A stretch of DNA of 64,000 nt from the NCBI GenBank assembly GCA_030539335.1, contig JAUNSG010000002.1, forward strand, positions 62,001-126,000. Direction: 5' to 3'. This DNA comes from Eubacteriales bacterium. Its GTDB lineage: Bacteria > Bacillota > Clostridia > Oscillospirales > Butyricicoccaceae. A model generated the notes under the pieces. The model saw only the letters and a program-made list of their open reading frames with translations, was not told the origin of the DNA and ran no database searches. A program made the translations under genes and the position numbers. Of this stretch, positions 42,412 to 51,539 are shown piece after piece (the stretch's first letter is position 1; every line of letters begins with the position of its first letter).

Positions 42412-44445
42412 CTATGCTTTCGCCTTTGCGCTGCGCCGGTTGGAATAGCTTCCGTGGTACTTCGTGCCGTCTACTGTCTTGCCCGCACGAATCTTGTAGT
42501 AATACCGCTTTCCTGCTGTCAAACCAATATCGGTATATGTCTGCGCAGTCGTATGTCCAATCAGCTTATACGTTCCATTTTTGCTCGTCGCACGATAAAT
42601 CCGATAATAATTTGCAGAGCCAACCTTCTTCCAAGTCAGCTTGATCCTCTTACCGCTCAGTCTCTTTGCCGCGGTCAGCTTGACTCTTCCCGGTACGACC
42701 GTTACCCGGCACGAAGCAGTCTTTCCGCCCGCAGATGCCTGAATGGTTGCCGTACCGATCCCCTTGGCGGTCACCTTGCCGCCGGATACCGTCGCAACCT
42801 TCTTATTGCTGGTTGACCAGCTTACGGAAGCCGAAGCCGTACTCGGCGCAACCGTCGCCTTGAGCGTCCGGCTCTTGGAATAAACGAACTTCAGGCTGGA
42901 TTTGCTCAGGGTCAGCTTGGTCACCGAGATCGAGGTTGAAATCGATTTGACCGCCGATTCTGTACTTCGAATCAAAGTGCTGCCCTGATAGCCGGCGGCA
43001 CAGATCTTATAGTAATAGGTCTTATTTGTCTTGACGGTACTGTCCGTATACGAGGACCCCGTGGACTTTCCAAGATACTTGTAGGTTCCGCTTTTGCTGG
43101 TTGCACGATAAATACGGTAATGATCCGCTTCGCTCTTCTTGTTCCATGTCAGCTTGACCTTCGGACCGGACTTTTGAAAGGAGATCGTTTGAATTCCTGT
43201 CTTTCCCGGTCGCACCGTCACCTTACAGGTCGCCGATACGCTTCCGGCTTTCGCGGTAATCACGGTTGTACCAACCTTCTTCGGTGTAATCTTCCCAGAG
43301 GAAGAAACCGTCGCAACCGACGACCGGCTACTGCTCCATGTGACGCTGCCCGAGACATTGCTCGTCGTCGCCTTTAGGGTCACCGTGTTCTGGAACGCCA
43401 TCGACAGCGAGGTTTTGCTCAGTGTAATTTTCGGCGTGCTGCTGGAAACGCCCGTGAAGCCAAAATTGCAGTCCACTACCGTGCTGATGCCATCGACAAC
43501 ACCGGTGGAGGAATACTGCCAATAGTCGTACGTTCTGCTGTACGAAGTCGCTGTGGTATAATTCGCGAGCCAGATTTTGCTCTTACTCTCCACCTGCGAC
43601 ACATTCATCTGGCTTTCAAACATCGAGCGGTTGGCATAGATCATGGAAGAATAGCCCGCCGCTTTGCATTCCTCTGCAAAAGCAAGGCAAATATCCGTCT
43701 GCTCGGTTTTGCTCAAATCGGCGTCCGCCAGACGGCCGGAATGGTTGTCATAGTATTCCACATCCATGACGATCGGGAGGGTAATGTTCATCCCCTGAAT
43801 CCGCTCAATGCAATACCGCGCCTCTTCCCGCGCTTCCGCTTTGGTGATGGCCTGGGAATAGACGTACACCCCTACCGGAATACCGGCAGCCAATGCCCCT
43901 TGAATGTTCTTCTTATAATTCTCATCGCCGGAATCAATTTCATCCGTGTACAGCTTGCCATTCCCGATTCCCCGATAGGCTACGCGGATAATCGCAAAAT
44001 CGATTCCCGCCGCCTTGACCTTACTCCAATTGATGGTCTTATTCCATTTGGAAACATCAATTCCATTGGTGATGTTTTTCGTGGACGGCACCGTATAGGT
44101 CTTCCCGGTCAGGAAGCTCTTATAGCTTGCCGAAGCGATGGAAACCGCCCCGGTCTCTGCCGCATGATCCGCCTCCGGATACAGGGCACGGTACCGCTCC
44201 GGATCCTGTAAAACCGGATCATCCACCATTGTCACGTCGTCCAGGGAAAGGCTTTCCTCTGCCTGCGTCTCCTCCGTTGGATCGTCCGCCTGTACCGTCG
44301 TCCCTTCGGAAACCGCCGCATCGTCTGTCGTCTCCGTGTCGGTAATTACAATCTCTTCCCCCAGCTCGTCCGCCAACGAGTTGATCGGAAGAAATCCGAC
44401 GGTAATCGTCGCTGCGAGCAATAAACTGAATAATCGCTTTTTCAC
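42412..44445 (-). CDS. Secreted GH25 muramidase with Ig-like and FN3-like modules
   Basis: The 677-residue protein has a signal peptide (residues 1-26), a low-complexity acidic/Thr stretch to about 100 and a GH25 lysozyme domain (128-330). The active-site carboxylates are in GIDVSKWN (Asp130) and VMDVE (Asp228, Glu230). Two copies of a module pair follow: a bacterial Ig-like BIG_2 domain (about 338-415 and 515-595) and a fibronectin-III-like domain (about 418-505 and 600-677). FN3 starts read HYRIYRATSKSGTYKYLG and YYRIYRATSKNGTYKLIG. The GTG start at 44445 has AGGAGG seven bases upstream. It cleaves peptidoglycan, its own or that of competitors. Confidence 0.92.
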   Translation of the reverse strand: MKKRLFSLLLAATITVGFLPINSLADELGEEIVITDTETTDDAAVSEGTTVQADDPTEETQAEESLSLDDVTMVDDPVLQDPERYRALYPEADHAAETGAVSIASASYKSFLTGKTYTVPSTKNITNGIDVSKWNKTINWSKVKAAGIDFAIIRVAYRGIGNGKLYTDEIDSGDENYKKNIQGALAAGIPVGVYVYSQAITKAEAREEARYCIERIQGMNITLPIVMDVEYYDNHSGRLADADLSKTEQTDICLAFAEECKAAGYSSMIYANRSMFESQMNVSQVESKSKIWLANYTTATSYSRTYDYWQYSSTGVVDGISTVVDCNFGFTGVSSSTPKITLSKTSLSMAFQNTVTLKATTSNVSGSVTWSSSRSSVATVSSSGKITPKKVGTTVITAKAGSVSATCKVTVRPGKTGIQTISFQKSGPKVKLTWNKKSEADHYRIYRATSKSGTYKYLGKSTGSSYTDSTVKTNKTYYYKICAAGYQGSTLIRSTESAVKSISTSISVTKLTLSKSSLKFVYSKSRTLKATVAPSTASASVSWSTSNKKVATVSGGKVTAKGIGTATIQASAGGKTASCRVTVVPGRVKLTAAKRLSGKRIKLTWKKVGSANYYRIYRATSKNGTYKLIGHTTAQTYTDIGLTAGKRYYYKIRAGKTVDGTKYHGSYSNRRSAKAKA

Positions 44446-44593
44446 ACTGTATCCTCCTGTGTTCCCTTGAAGCGCAAAAGCTATGATCCCCGCCAATACA
44501 TTCTGTTCGAAAAATTGTAATCAATTTGTAATGATTATAACAAGGAGGTCGAATCTTGTCAACATACCAACATTTTCCCCTGCACACGCAAAA

Positions 44594-44619
44594 AGAGCAT
44601 GGGAACCCTCCCATGCTCT
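44594..44619 (-). terminator. Terminator of bioY
   Basis: AGAGCATGGG pairs with CCCATGCTCT, loop of six, followed on the minus strand by TTTTTGC. Confidence 0.88.
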
Positions 44620-44631
44620 CGGTTATTTTTC

Positions 44632-45198
44632 TTATGCCTCCGGGCAAATACCTGCTTTTGCCAGGCGTCTGCGGATCTGTGGAGCCACAACGGCTGCAAC
44701 AATCATCTTCGCAAAATCCCCCGGCAGGAACGGAATCACACCGGCTGCCAGCGCAGCTCCCATGCTCATCCCTGCCTCATAGGCAAGCCAGGCCGTTCCA
44801 AAGGCATAGCAGACTGCGGTACCCAAAATCATGCCGATCAGGCTGAAAACGATGTTATGATGCGAACGGTCAAAAAACACACCGCAGATCAGCGCCATAA
44901 AAATAAAGCCGATCAAATAGCCGCCGGTCGGGCCGAGCAGCTTGCCAACGCCGCCGGTAAAGGACGAAAACACCGGAAGTCCAACCAGGCCGATCAGCAG
45001 ATAGACCAGATAGCTGAGCGTTCCACGCTTTGTTCCGAGGATGTAGACGGCAAAATAGACGGCCAGATTGGTCAGAGAAATCGGAACCACGCCAATCGGG
45101 ATGGACAATGGGCCGAGAACACAGGTGACAGCCGCCATAACGGCGATCAGCGCCAGCTCACGGACATTGGTTTTGGATGCTGTTGAATTTTCTGTCAT
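44632..45198 (-). CDS. bioY: Biotin transporter BioY
   Basis: BioY is the substrate-binding membrane component of ECF-type biotin uptake; it can work alone or with the EcfAAT module encoded elsewhere. The 188-residue protein has six membrane helices. It starts with ALIAVMAAVTCVLGPLSIPIGVVPIS and has FTGGVGKLLGPTGGYLIGF, the BioY family fingerprint. It has its own promoter with a GTTAAC-repeat operator and is monocistronic. Confidence 0.95.
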   Translation of the reverse strand: MTENSTASKTNVRELALIAVMAAVTCVLGPLSIPIGVVPISLTNLAVYFAVYILGTKRGTLSYLVYLLIGLVGLPVFSSFTGGVGKLLGPTGGYLIGFIFMALICGVFFDRSHHNIVFSLIGMILGTAVCYAFGTAWLAYEAGMSMGAALAAGVIPFLPGDFAKMIVAAVVAPQIRRRLAKAGICPEA

Positions 45199-45217
45199 AA
45201 TGGATTCACCTCATGCT

Positions 45218-45234
45218 TTGTTAACTGTTAACCA
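45218..45234. promoter_or_regulatory. Candidate BirA-type operator of bioY
   Basis: TTGTTAAC-T-GTTAACCA is an imperfect inverted repeat with two GTTAAC cores one base apart. It abuts the -10 box and covers the transcription start. Firmicute biotin-repressor sites use TTGTTAAC/GTTAACAA half sites but with a much longer spacer, so the tight spacing is unusual. Confidence 0.6.
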
Positions 45235-45262
45235 TTGTACACATTCCGGCTGCCATTGTCAA
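45234..45262 (-). promoter_or_regulatory. Promoter of bioY
   Basis: Minus-strand TTGACA, 17 bases and TACAAT, a near-consensus promoter. The operator lies directly after its -10 box. Confidence 0.85.
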
Positions 45263-45379
45263 CCTATTTCAGAAAATTAGTTTACAACACACTGCACCGT
45301 GAACCAATCTGTGCTCTTCCCAATCCGCCTCCCCTGTGCTAAAATAATCACAGCTAGGAACAAGGAGAGGTACGCTTTC

Positions 45380-45631
45380 ATGAAACAGATTCGAATTATA
45401 GACGAACGCACCGGCGCCCGTCCGCTTGGCGATGCAGAAATTCTCAGCGCCACCTTCGACGGCGATCATCCGGACTATTTGACCCTGGAAAACGGCTGTC
45501 GTATTTTCTGCGATGACCGGCCGAATTACCATACCGAGGACGGACGCGAATTTGCCGAGGTACAGGAACTGGAGAAAACCAAAGATGGCCTGGAGGGGGT
45601 CATCATCGGCTATACCGAAATCGTTGTTTAA
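45380..45631 (+). CDS. Hypothetical small protein
   Basis: I do not recognise this 83-residue protein. It starts MKQIRIIDERTGARPLGDAE and has a short, mostly beta-like sequence with aspartate-rich turns and no membrane segment or catalytic motif. GGAGAGG precedes the ATG. A weak promoter (TTCCCA, 17 bases, TAAAAT, 45317-45345) lies upstream. It is a stand-alone gene converging on the TfoX-like gene. Confidence 0.65.
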   Translation: MKQIRIIDERTGARPLGDAEILSATFDGDHPDYLTLENGCRIFCDDRPNYHTEDGREFAEVQELEKTKDGLEGVIIGYTEIVV

Positions 45632-45646
45632 ACCTTACCTTCGGAA

Positions 45647-45970
45647 TTATTCTGCTTTTCTCCTGGGTTTCCGTTCCGGAAGCTCCGGCAACATCGCTTC
45701 CACCAGCTGCTTGAGGAAGGCCGCATCGTCGGTCTCTTCCACGAGCAGCATTTCTTTTGCGCCTTCGTACGGCAGTTCTCTCGGCGCATCCGGCAAACAC
45801 TTCACCGCAGCCGGAACCGGCTTGACGAGCAGCCGGTCGTCGTAAATCCCGCCGAAAATCCGTCCCTCCACATACAAAATATACTCTCCCATCATCGCCC
45901 GGTGGGTAATCCCCTCAATCTTTGCCATCTGGCAGAGGATATATTGCAAATAACTGCGACTCGATGCCAT
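45647..45970 (-). CDS. TfoX N-terminal domain protein
   Basis: This 107-residue protein corresponds to the N-terminal TfoX (Sxy) domain alone: SSRSYLQYILCQMAKIEG, then THRAMMGEYILYVEGRIFGGIYDDRLLVK, where RxMMGEY and the IYDD(R/L)LLVK strand are the family hallmarks. The C-terminal TfoX half is absent. Single-domain TfoX_N proteins are common in Clostridia and are not proven competence regulators. I chose the ATG at 45970 after AAAGGGG; the longer frame runs into a terminator hairpin. Confidence 0.85.
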   Translation of the reverse strand: MASSRSYLQYILCQMAKIEGITHRAMMGEYILYVEGRIFGGIYDDRLLVKPVPAAVKCLPDAPRELPYEGAKEMLLVEETDDAAFLKQLVEAMLPELPERKPRRKAE

Positions 45971-45992
45971 CAAATACCCCTTTCTGGTCGAA

Positions 45993-46026
45993 AAAGGCTG
46001 TCTGTTTGTTTTTACAGACAGCCTTT
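45993..46026 (-). terminator. Terminator at the end of the pur operon
   Basis: AAAGGCTGTCTGT pairs perfectly with ACAGACAGCCTTT; the minus-strand side ends CCTTTTT. It lies 20 bases after the 46.0-kb gene and closes the pur operon. Confidence 0.85.
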
Positions 46027-46046
46027 CTCCATTCTGCTCTTTTGTT

Positions 46047-46574
46047 TTACGGCAGCAGCTCCATATCGCGTGCAATCTCAATCGTCGTTGCGCCGCTTGC
46101 AATCTGTGCCAATGCATCCACAAACCGTCCGATGCTCGCCAGCATGAGAGAGAAATAGTCGCAGATCTCGGTCACAATGCGTTCCAGATCGTCATCTGCG
46201 GTGAGAACGATGTTATGGCGCATATACACCTGTCCGGCCTGCTCAAACACGCCAAACTGTCCCACCGGGCTGAAATCGTTGCAGTAGAACACTGCACGCT
46301 TGAGCTCCGGCATGAATTTGTCCGGCATGTTGACCAAAAGCGTCGCATACATCTGGAACAATTCGGTGTTCGGACGCGGCATGGTCATCGGGATAAAGCA
46401 CATCTCCAGCAGAACATCCTGCTGAACCTTTCCCTGCTTGCGCAGTTCAATGCGCGTGATCGGCGGATTGCCGTCCTTCCCTTCCAGAAATTCCGTCGGG
46501 AAACCATTCTGCTTGAGCACATCAGCCATGCAGGACAGGATACTCTTTCTCAGTTCTTCTCTATTTTCTGCCAT
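46047..46574 (-). CDS. Hypothetical protein, last gene of the pur operon
   Basis: I do not recognise this 175-residue protein. It is soluble, with a helical start (ENREELRKSILSCMADVLKQNGF), an alternating strand region with CFIPMTMP and PNTELFQMYATLLVNMP, and a C-terminal helix (VDALAQIASGATTIEIAR). The profile is reminiscent of YbjN/type-III-chaperone-like alpha/beta folds, but that is a guess. It lies 17 bases after purD with no terminator between, so it belongs to the same transcript. A purine role is inferred only from position. Confidence 0.7.
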   Translation of the reverse strand: MAENREELRKSILSCMADVLKQNGFPTEFLEGKDGNPPITRIELRKQGKVQQDVLLEMCFIPMTMPRPNTELFQMYATLLVNMPDKFMPELKRAVFYCNDFSPVGQFGVFEQAGQVYMRHNIVLTADDDLERIVTEICDYFSLMLASIGRFVDALAQIASGATTIEIARDMELLP

Positions 46575-46591
46575 ATTCTGTTCCTCCCGTC

Positions 46592-47848
46592 TCAGCCCTT
46601 TTTGATGCCGATGTCATGGCGGAAATGGGCCTGATCGAAATGGATCTTATCTACGTCGGCATACGCCTTCTGAATCGCCTCATCCAGCGTCGGCGCCGCT
46701 GCGGTAATGCCCAGAACACGGCCGCCGCTGGTGACGATCTTGCCATCCTTCACCGCAGTGCCTGCATGGAAGACGATGGATTCCTTGACGTCCTCCAGGC
46801 CAGTGATCTCCTTGCCCTTCTCGTATGCGGTCGGATAGCCGCCGGATGCCATAACAACACAGCAAGCCGCATCGTCCTTCCACTGGATGTCCATCTCGTC
46901 CAGCTTCCCATCGATCACCGCATTCATGATGTCAAACAAGTCGCTGTCCAGACGGCAGAGAACGGCCTGCGTCTCCGGATCACCGAAGCGCGCGTTGTAC
47001 TCGATGACCTTCGGGCCACGCGGCGTCAGCATCAGGCCAAAGTACAGGACACCGCAAAACGGACGGCCTTCCTGTGCCATGGCGGCAACCGTCGGCTGAA
47101 AGATCGTCTTCATACACTCTGCCGCAATGTCCTCGGTGTAGAAGCGGGACGGCGAGAATGCACCCATACCGCCGGTATTCGGGCCGCGGTCGTTGTCAAA
47201 GGCACGCTTGTGATCCTGGGCAGACGGCATCGTGGACAGGTTTTTCCCATCGACAAACGCCAGAACCGAAACCTCCGGGCCGGTCAGGAATTCTTCGATA
47301 ACCACACGGGCGCCGGCGCCGCCGAAACGTCCGCCGTCGATGGCATCGCGTACCGCGGAGATCGCTTCCTCTTCTGTCATGGCAACCGTGACGCCCTTGC
47401 CCAATGCCAGGCCGTCCGCCTTGACGACAATCGGTGCGCCCATCTTCTTGATGTACGAAATTGCCTCTTCACTGCGGTCAAATACCGCGTATTCCGCCGT
47501 CGGGATTTCGTAGGTCTTCATCAGTTCCTTGGCGAACGACTTGGAGCCTTCGATCACAGCAGCATTCTTGCGCGGACCGAATGCGCGGATGCCCTCCGCC
47601 TCCAGCGCATCGACCATGCCCAGCGCCAGCGGATCGTCCGGCGTAACCACGACCAGATCCGGATGGTTCTCCTTGGAGAACGCAACCACACCGTCAATGT
47701 CCGTCGCCTTGATATCAACGCACTCGGCAATGGACGCAATGCCGCCATTGCCCGGTGCACACCAGAGTTTGTCTACCTTCGTGCTCTTTGCGAGCGCCAT
47801 GCAAACGGCATGTTCACGTCCGCCGCCGCCAATTACCAATACTTTCAT
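46592..47848 (-). CDS. purD: Phosphoribosylamine-glycine ligase
   Basis: PurD joins phosphoribosylamine with glycine using ATP, step two of IMP synthesis. The 418-residue ATP-grasp protein starts VLVIGGGGREHAVCMALAKS and has NTGGMGAFSPS, PRGPKVIEYNARFGDPETQ (metal- and ATP-binding) and the C-terminal barrel sandwich. Length is normal. A long hairpin lies in the 104-base gap before it. GGAGG precedes the ATG. Confidence 0.98.
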   Translation of the reverse strand: MKVLVIGGGGREHAVCMALAKSTKVDKLWCAPGNGGIASIAECVDIKATDIDGVVAFSKENHPDLVVVTPDDPLALGMVDALEAEGIRAFGPRKNAAVIEGSKSFAKELMKTYEIPTAEYAVFDRSEEAISYIKKMGAPIVVKADGLALGKGVTVAMTEEEAISAVRDAIDGGRFGGAGARVVIEEFLTGPEVSVLAFVDGKNLSTMPSAQDHKRAFDNDRGPNTGGMGAFSPSRFYTEDIAAECMKTIFQPTVAAMAQEGRPFCGVLYFGLMLTPRGPKVIEYNARFGDPETQAVLCRLDSDLFDIMNAVIDGKLDEMDIQWKDDAACCVVMASGGYPTAYEKGKEITGLEDVKESIVFHAGTAVKDGKIVTSGGRVLGITAAAPTLDEAIQKAYADVDKIHFDQAHFRHDIGIKKG

Positions 47849-47904
47849 TGGATTTTCCTCCCTTTTCCGCAGAAATGATCATCTGCTGATAAATCCGCCA
47901 AAAG

Positions 47905-47930
47905 CCAGGCACGAAATTTCGCACCTGACT
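47905..47930 (-). other. Intercistronic hairpin before purD
   Basis: CAGGTGCGAAA pairs with TTTCGTGCCTG (two G-U pairs) in the 104-base purH-purD gap, followed on the minus strand by GCTTTTGGC. It may reduce read-through or stabilise the upstream message. Confidence 0.45.
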
Positions 47931-47952
47931 TGCGGTTGTTTTTTGAATAAAT

Positions 47953-49125
47953 TTAGTGGTGGAACAGACGCATTCCGGTGAATGCCATGACAATGCCATA
48001 CTTGTTGCAGGTGTCAATGACATGGTCGTCCCGGATGGAACCGCCCGGCTGTGCAATGTAGGCAACGCCCGACTTTCTCGCACGCTCGACATTGTCGCCA
48101 AAGGGGAAGAACGCATCCGAACCGACGGTGACGCCGGACTGCTGTGCAATCCATGCCTTTTTCTCCTCCAGCGTCAGAACCTCCGGCTTTACCTTGAAGG
48201 TCTGCTGCCATACGCCCTCTGCCAAAACGTCCTCGTATTCGTCCGAGATATAGACGTCAATGGCATTGTCGCGGTTCGGACGGCGGATGTCGTCAACAAA
48301 CTGCAGTCCCAACACCTTCGGATGCTGACGCAGGATCCAGTTGTCCGCCTTGTTGCCGGCCAGACGGGTGCAGTGGATGCGGCTCTGCTGGCCGGCACCG
48401 ACGCCGATTGCCTGTCCGTTCTTGACGTAGCAGACCGAATTGGACTGCGTATACTTGAGGGTAATCAGGGAAACAATCATGTCCAGCTTGGCCTGCTCCG
48501 GCAGTTCCTTGTTCTCGGTCACGATGTTCTGCAGCAGCTCCGCGCTGATCTTGAAGTTGTTGTGCCCCTGCTGGAAGGTGATACCAAAGATATCACGGTA
48601 CTCGATGTCCGCCGGTTCGTAATCCGGATCGATTTTGACCACGTTGAAGGTGCCTCTGCGCTTGGTTCGGAGGATCTCCAGCGCCTCGTCGGTATAACCC
48701 GGAGCAATGATGCCGTCGGAGACCTCTGCCTTCAGATAGGTTGCGGTTGCTGCATCACAGACATCCGACAGCGCTGCCCAGTCGCCGTAGGAGCACAGAC
48801 GGTCCGCACCGCGGGCGCGGATGTATGCACAGGCGATCGGAGACAGGTCGTCCTGCTCGACGAAGTAAATCTGCTTTTCCACCTCAGACAGCGGCAGACC
48901 GATGGCAGCGCCAGCCGGGGAAACATGCTTGAACGAAGCGGCAGACGGATACCCCGTCGCTTCCTTCAGCTCCTTGACTAGCTGCCAGCTGTTGAAGGCA
49001 TCACAAAAGTTGATGTAACCCGGCTTGCCATTGAGTACCTCGATCGGCAGTTCGCCTTCCTTCATAAAGATACGGGACGGCTTCTGATTCGGGTTGCAGC
49101 CGTATTTCAGTTCGAGTTCTTTCAT
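47953..49125 (-). CDS. purH: AICAR formyltransferase (PurH formyltransferase domain only)
   Basis: This 390-residue protein carries only the aminoimidazole carboxamide ribotide transformylase half of PurH. The catalytic Lys66-His67 lie in SFKHVSPAG. Other family features are LRTKRRGTF, YTQSNSVCYVKNGQAIGVGAGQQSRI and SDAFFPFGDNVE. There is no N-terminal IMP cyclohydrolase domain (about 200 residues in normal PurH). The missing activity is supplied by the adjacent PurO-type gene, 22 bases upstream. Confidence 0.95.
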   Translation of the reverse strand: MKELELKYGCNPNQKPSRIFMKEGELPIEVLNGKPGYINFCDAFNSWQLVKELKEATGYPSAASFKHVSPAGAAIGLPLSEVEKQIYFVEQDDLSPIACAYIRARGADRLCSYGDWAALSDVCDAATATYLKAEVSDGIIAPGYTDEALEILRTKRRGTFNVVKIDPDYEPADIEYRDIFGITFQQGHNNFKISAELLQNIVTENKELPEQAKLDMIVSLITLKYTQSNSVCYVKNGQAIGVGAGQQSRIHCTRLAGNKADNWILRQHPKVLGLQFVDDIRRPNRDNAIDVYISDEYEDVLAEGVWQQTFKVKPEVLTLEEKKAWIAQQSGVTVGSDAFFPFGDNVERARKSGVAYIAQPGGSIRDDHVIDTCNKYGIVMAFTGMRLFHH

Positions 49126-49147
49126 AATGTATCCACTCCAGTCCGTT

Positions 49148-49855
49148 TTACTTGACGTGCTTGTTGCAAATCAGGGTTCGTGCCTCTCCGGTCTCCAGAT
49201 TGATAAAGCTGGTGTACAGAGAGACCTTGTTGTCCTCGTTCAGGTTTGTCCAGATCGTCTCCGTGAACTGCTCCAGGTCGCCCTGAATGCGAACCGTTTC
49301 CGGCTCACCCTCAAAGGACGGCAGCGGAGAACCATCGGTCATATAGGTGTGAAGGAAATGGCCGATTCCTGCGCGCGGCGCATCATACTCAAAGAAGAAG
49401 CGCTTGTTGCAGGCTGGATCGCCGTCAAAGCTCTTGAGGATGGACATCTCATAGGCGCCGTCCGGCTCAACCACTGCCGAGATGCGCGGGGTATAGTTCG
49501 GGCCATCCGGCTCAAACTGACGGGTGCGGAGCGCTTCGATGTAGCTCTTTCCAGCGGCCAAACCGTCGCGTACCGTGTCGGTCTGATCGCCATTGGTGAC
49601 AATGGTTGCCCCCTCGTAGACACGGACCGGATGATAGATAATCAGGGACGGATCTACCATCTTGGACGGGTCAAACGCCTCGGTGCGGATACCGTCTTCC
49701 GTCTCGGTAAAGATGCGGTTTCTGCTGTTCTCGCTGCGGCCCATGATGAAATATGCGATGACGGCATACTTGTCATCGGCGCTGCGGCCAACGACAATGC
49801 CGCGGCCCGGATAGCTGTTTTCACGCAGCAGCTTTGCAATATCAAAAATTTCCAT
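49148..49855 (-). CDS. purO: IMP cyclohydrolase, archaeal PurO type
   Basis: PurO closes the last ring of IMP from FAICAR. The 235-residue protein is unrelated to the MGS-like cyclohydrolase of PurH. It starts NSYPGRGIVVGRSAD and has YFIMGRSENSRNRIF, the archaeal-type signature, then IVTNGDQTDTV and YTPRISAVV. It sits directly before the formyltransferase-only gene, so two proteins replace bifunctional PurH. The family is known from archaea and appears in some Clostridia. Confidence 0.9.
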   Translation of the reverse strand: MEIFDIAKLLRENSYPGRGIVVGRSADDKYAVIAYFIMGRSENSRNRIFTETEDGIRTEAFDPSKMVDPSLIIYHPVRVYEGATIVTNGDQTDTVRDGLAAGKSYIEALRTRQFEPDGPNYTPRISAVVEPDGAYEMSILKSFDGDPACNKRFFFEYDAPRAGIGHFLHTYMTDGSPLPSFEGEPETVRIQGDLEQFTETIWTNLNEDNKVSLYTSFINLETGEARTLICNKHVK

Positions 49856-49881
49856 GATGTAAATTCCTTTTTCTATAATTT

Positions 49882-50508
49882 TTATTCTTTATGATGCACA
49901 ATTCCATCCACAACAGAGAGCTTTCCGTCGCAGAAATCCGAAATCGCCTGCGGCAGCAGCTTCCATTCCGCCTGCTCCATGATGCGCTTCTGCAAGCGCT
50001 CCGGCGTATCGCCCTCGCAGACTTCTACCGCCTTCTGTGCGATAATCGGGCCGCCATCTGTGACCGCATTGACAAAGTGTACCGTCGCTCCGCTCACCTT
50101 GACCCCTTTGGCCAGCGCCGCCTCATGGACACGCAGGCCATAGAAGCCGTCGCCGCAAAAGGACGGGATCAGCGCCGGATGGACATTGATGATCCGGTTT
50201 TCAAACGCGTGACAGAAGCTCTCCGCCAGTACGGTCATGAAGCCGGCCAGAACGACCAGCTGCACATCCAATTCCCGCAGAAGCGCCTCCAGCGCGTCGG
50301 CGTAAGCCTGACCGCTCGCGTAATCCTTGCGTCGCATGACAAAGGCCGGAACATTGGCCTTCTGCGCGCGCTCCAGCGCGTACGCTCCCTCTTTCGAGGA
50401 TACCACTGCGCAGACGCGGCCGTTTGGGATTTCCCCACGTGCCTGTGCGTCGAGAATCGCCTGCAGGTTCGTGCCGCCGCCCGAAACCAGTACCGCGATG
50501 TTTACCAT
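49882..50508 (-). CDS. purN: Phosphoribosylglycinamide formyltransferase PurN
   Basis: PurN adds a formyl group from 10-formyl-THF to GAR. The 208-residue protein starts [16 protein letters not shown] and has the catalytic Asn-His-Asp set: [10 protein letters not shown] and GATVHFV, with Asp in TDGGPII. I chose ATG at 50508, preceded by AAAGGGAG, overlapping the purM stop by seven bases. The upstream in-frame Met ten codons earlier lies inside purM. Confidence 0.97.
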   Translation of the reverse strand: MVNIAVLVSGGGTNLQAILDAQARGEIPNGRVCAVVSSKEGAYALERAQKANVPAFVMRRKDYASGQAYADALEALLRELDVQLVVLAGFMTVLAESFCHAFENRIINVHPALIPSFCGDGFYGLRVHEAALAKGVKVSGATVHFVNAVTDGGPIIAQKAVEVCEGDTPERLQKRIMEQAEWKLLPQAISDFCDGKLSVVDGIVHHKE

Positions 50509-51539
50509 ATCTCGACTCCCTTTTCGCCGCTCTTGCACTCACCGATGAGGTAACCGGTCTCACCGGCAGCCGCAATGGCCTCCAGTGCCTTGTCGGCATC
50601 GTTCTTGTCCACCGCGATGACCAGGCCGGCGCCCATGTTGAAGGTGTTGTACATATCGCGCTCCGGAATGTTGCCGGTGGACTGGATCAGTTTGAATACC
50701 TCCGGTGTCGGCAGCGCAGCCTTTTCCACCGAGGCCAGAATGTTGTCCGGCAGCATACGCGGAATGTTCTCATAAAATCCGCCGCCGGTGATGTGGCTCA
50801 TGCCCTTGACGTTGCAGGATGCAATCAGGGACTGAATGGTCTTGACGTAAATCTTCGTCGGGGTCAGCAGCTCCTCGCCGAGGGTCTTGCCAAACTCGGC
50901 GATGTAGCGGCGAACCGACTTTTCGTTGATGCCCAATGTCTTGCGTACCAGCGAATAGCCGTTGGAGTGTACGCCGGAAGAGGCAACGGCGATCAGGACA
51001 TCGCCGGAAGCAATCTTTGTGCCGTCGATCATCTTGTCGTGATCGACCATACCAACCGAAAATCCAGCCAGATCGTATTCATCGACCGGATAGAAGCCCG
51101 GCATTTCCGCAGTCTCGCCGCCGACAAGGGCACAGCCCGCCTGACGGCAGCCCTCTGCCACACCCTTGACGAGCTGGGCAATGCGCTCCGGATAGTTCTT
51201 GCCAACCGCAAGATAATCCAGGAAGAACAGCGGCTGTGCACCGCAGCAGGCGATATCATTGACACACATCGCGACACAGTCGATACCGACCGTATCATGC
51301 TTGTCCATCAGGAAGGCCAGCTTGAGCTTGGTGCCGACACCGTCCGTACCGGAAACCAAAATCGGACGCTTCATGTCCTTGATGTTCGGCTCAAACATAC
51401 CGCCGAACCCGCCGATCGAGCCGAGAACGCCCGGAATGAATGTGCTCTCAACAAACGGCTTCATCTGCTTTACTGCTTCGTAGCCGGCAGTGACGTCAAC
51501 GCCAGCAGCCTTGTAGCTTTCAGAACGACTGTTAACCAT
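50502..51539 (-). CDS. purM: Phosphoribosylformylglycinamidine cyclo-ligase PurM
   Basis: PurM makes AIR from FGAM with ATP. The 345-residue protein opens with [16 protein letters not shown] and has [29 protein letters not shown] and [13 protein letters not shown], the AIRS signatures. The ATG at 51539 overlaps the purF stop by eight bases; a GTG two codons upstream is a possible alternative. No separate purL or purQ gene is seen in the window. Confidence 0.97.
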   Translation of the reverse strand: MVNSRSESYKAAGVDVTAGYEAVKQMKPFVESTFIPGVLGSIGGFGGMFEPNIKDMKRPILVSGTDGVGTKLKLAFLMDKHDTVGIDCVAMCVNDIACCGAQPLFFLDYLAVGKNYPERIAQLVKGVAEGCRQAGCALVGGETAEMPGFYPVDEYDLAGFSVGMVDHDKMIDGTKIASGDVLIAVASSGVHSNGYSLVRKTLGINEKSVRRYIAEFGKTLGEELLTPTKIYVKTIQSLIASCNVKGMSHITGGGFYENIPRMLPDNILASVEKAALPTPEVFKLIQSTGNIPERDMYNTFNMGAGLVIAVDKNDADKALEAIAAAGETGYLIGECKSGEKGVEIW

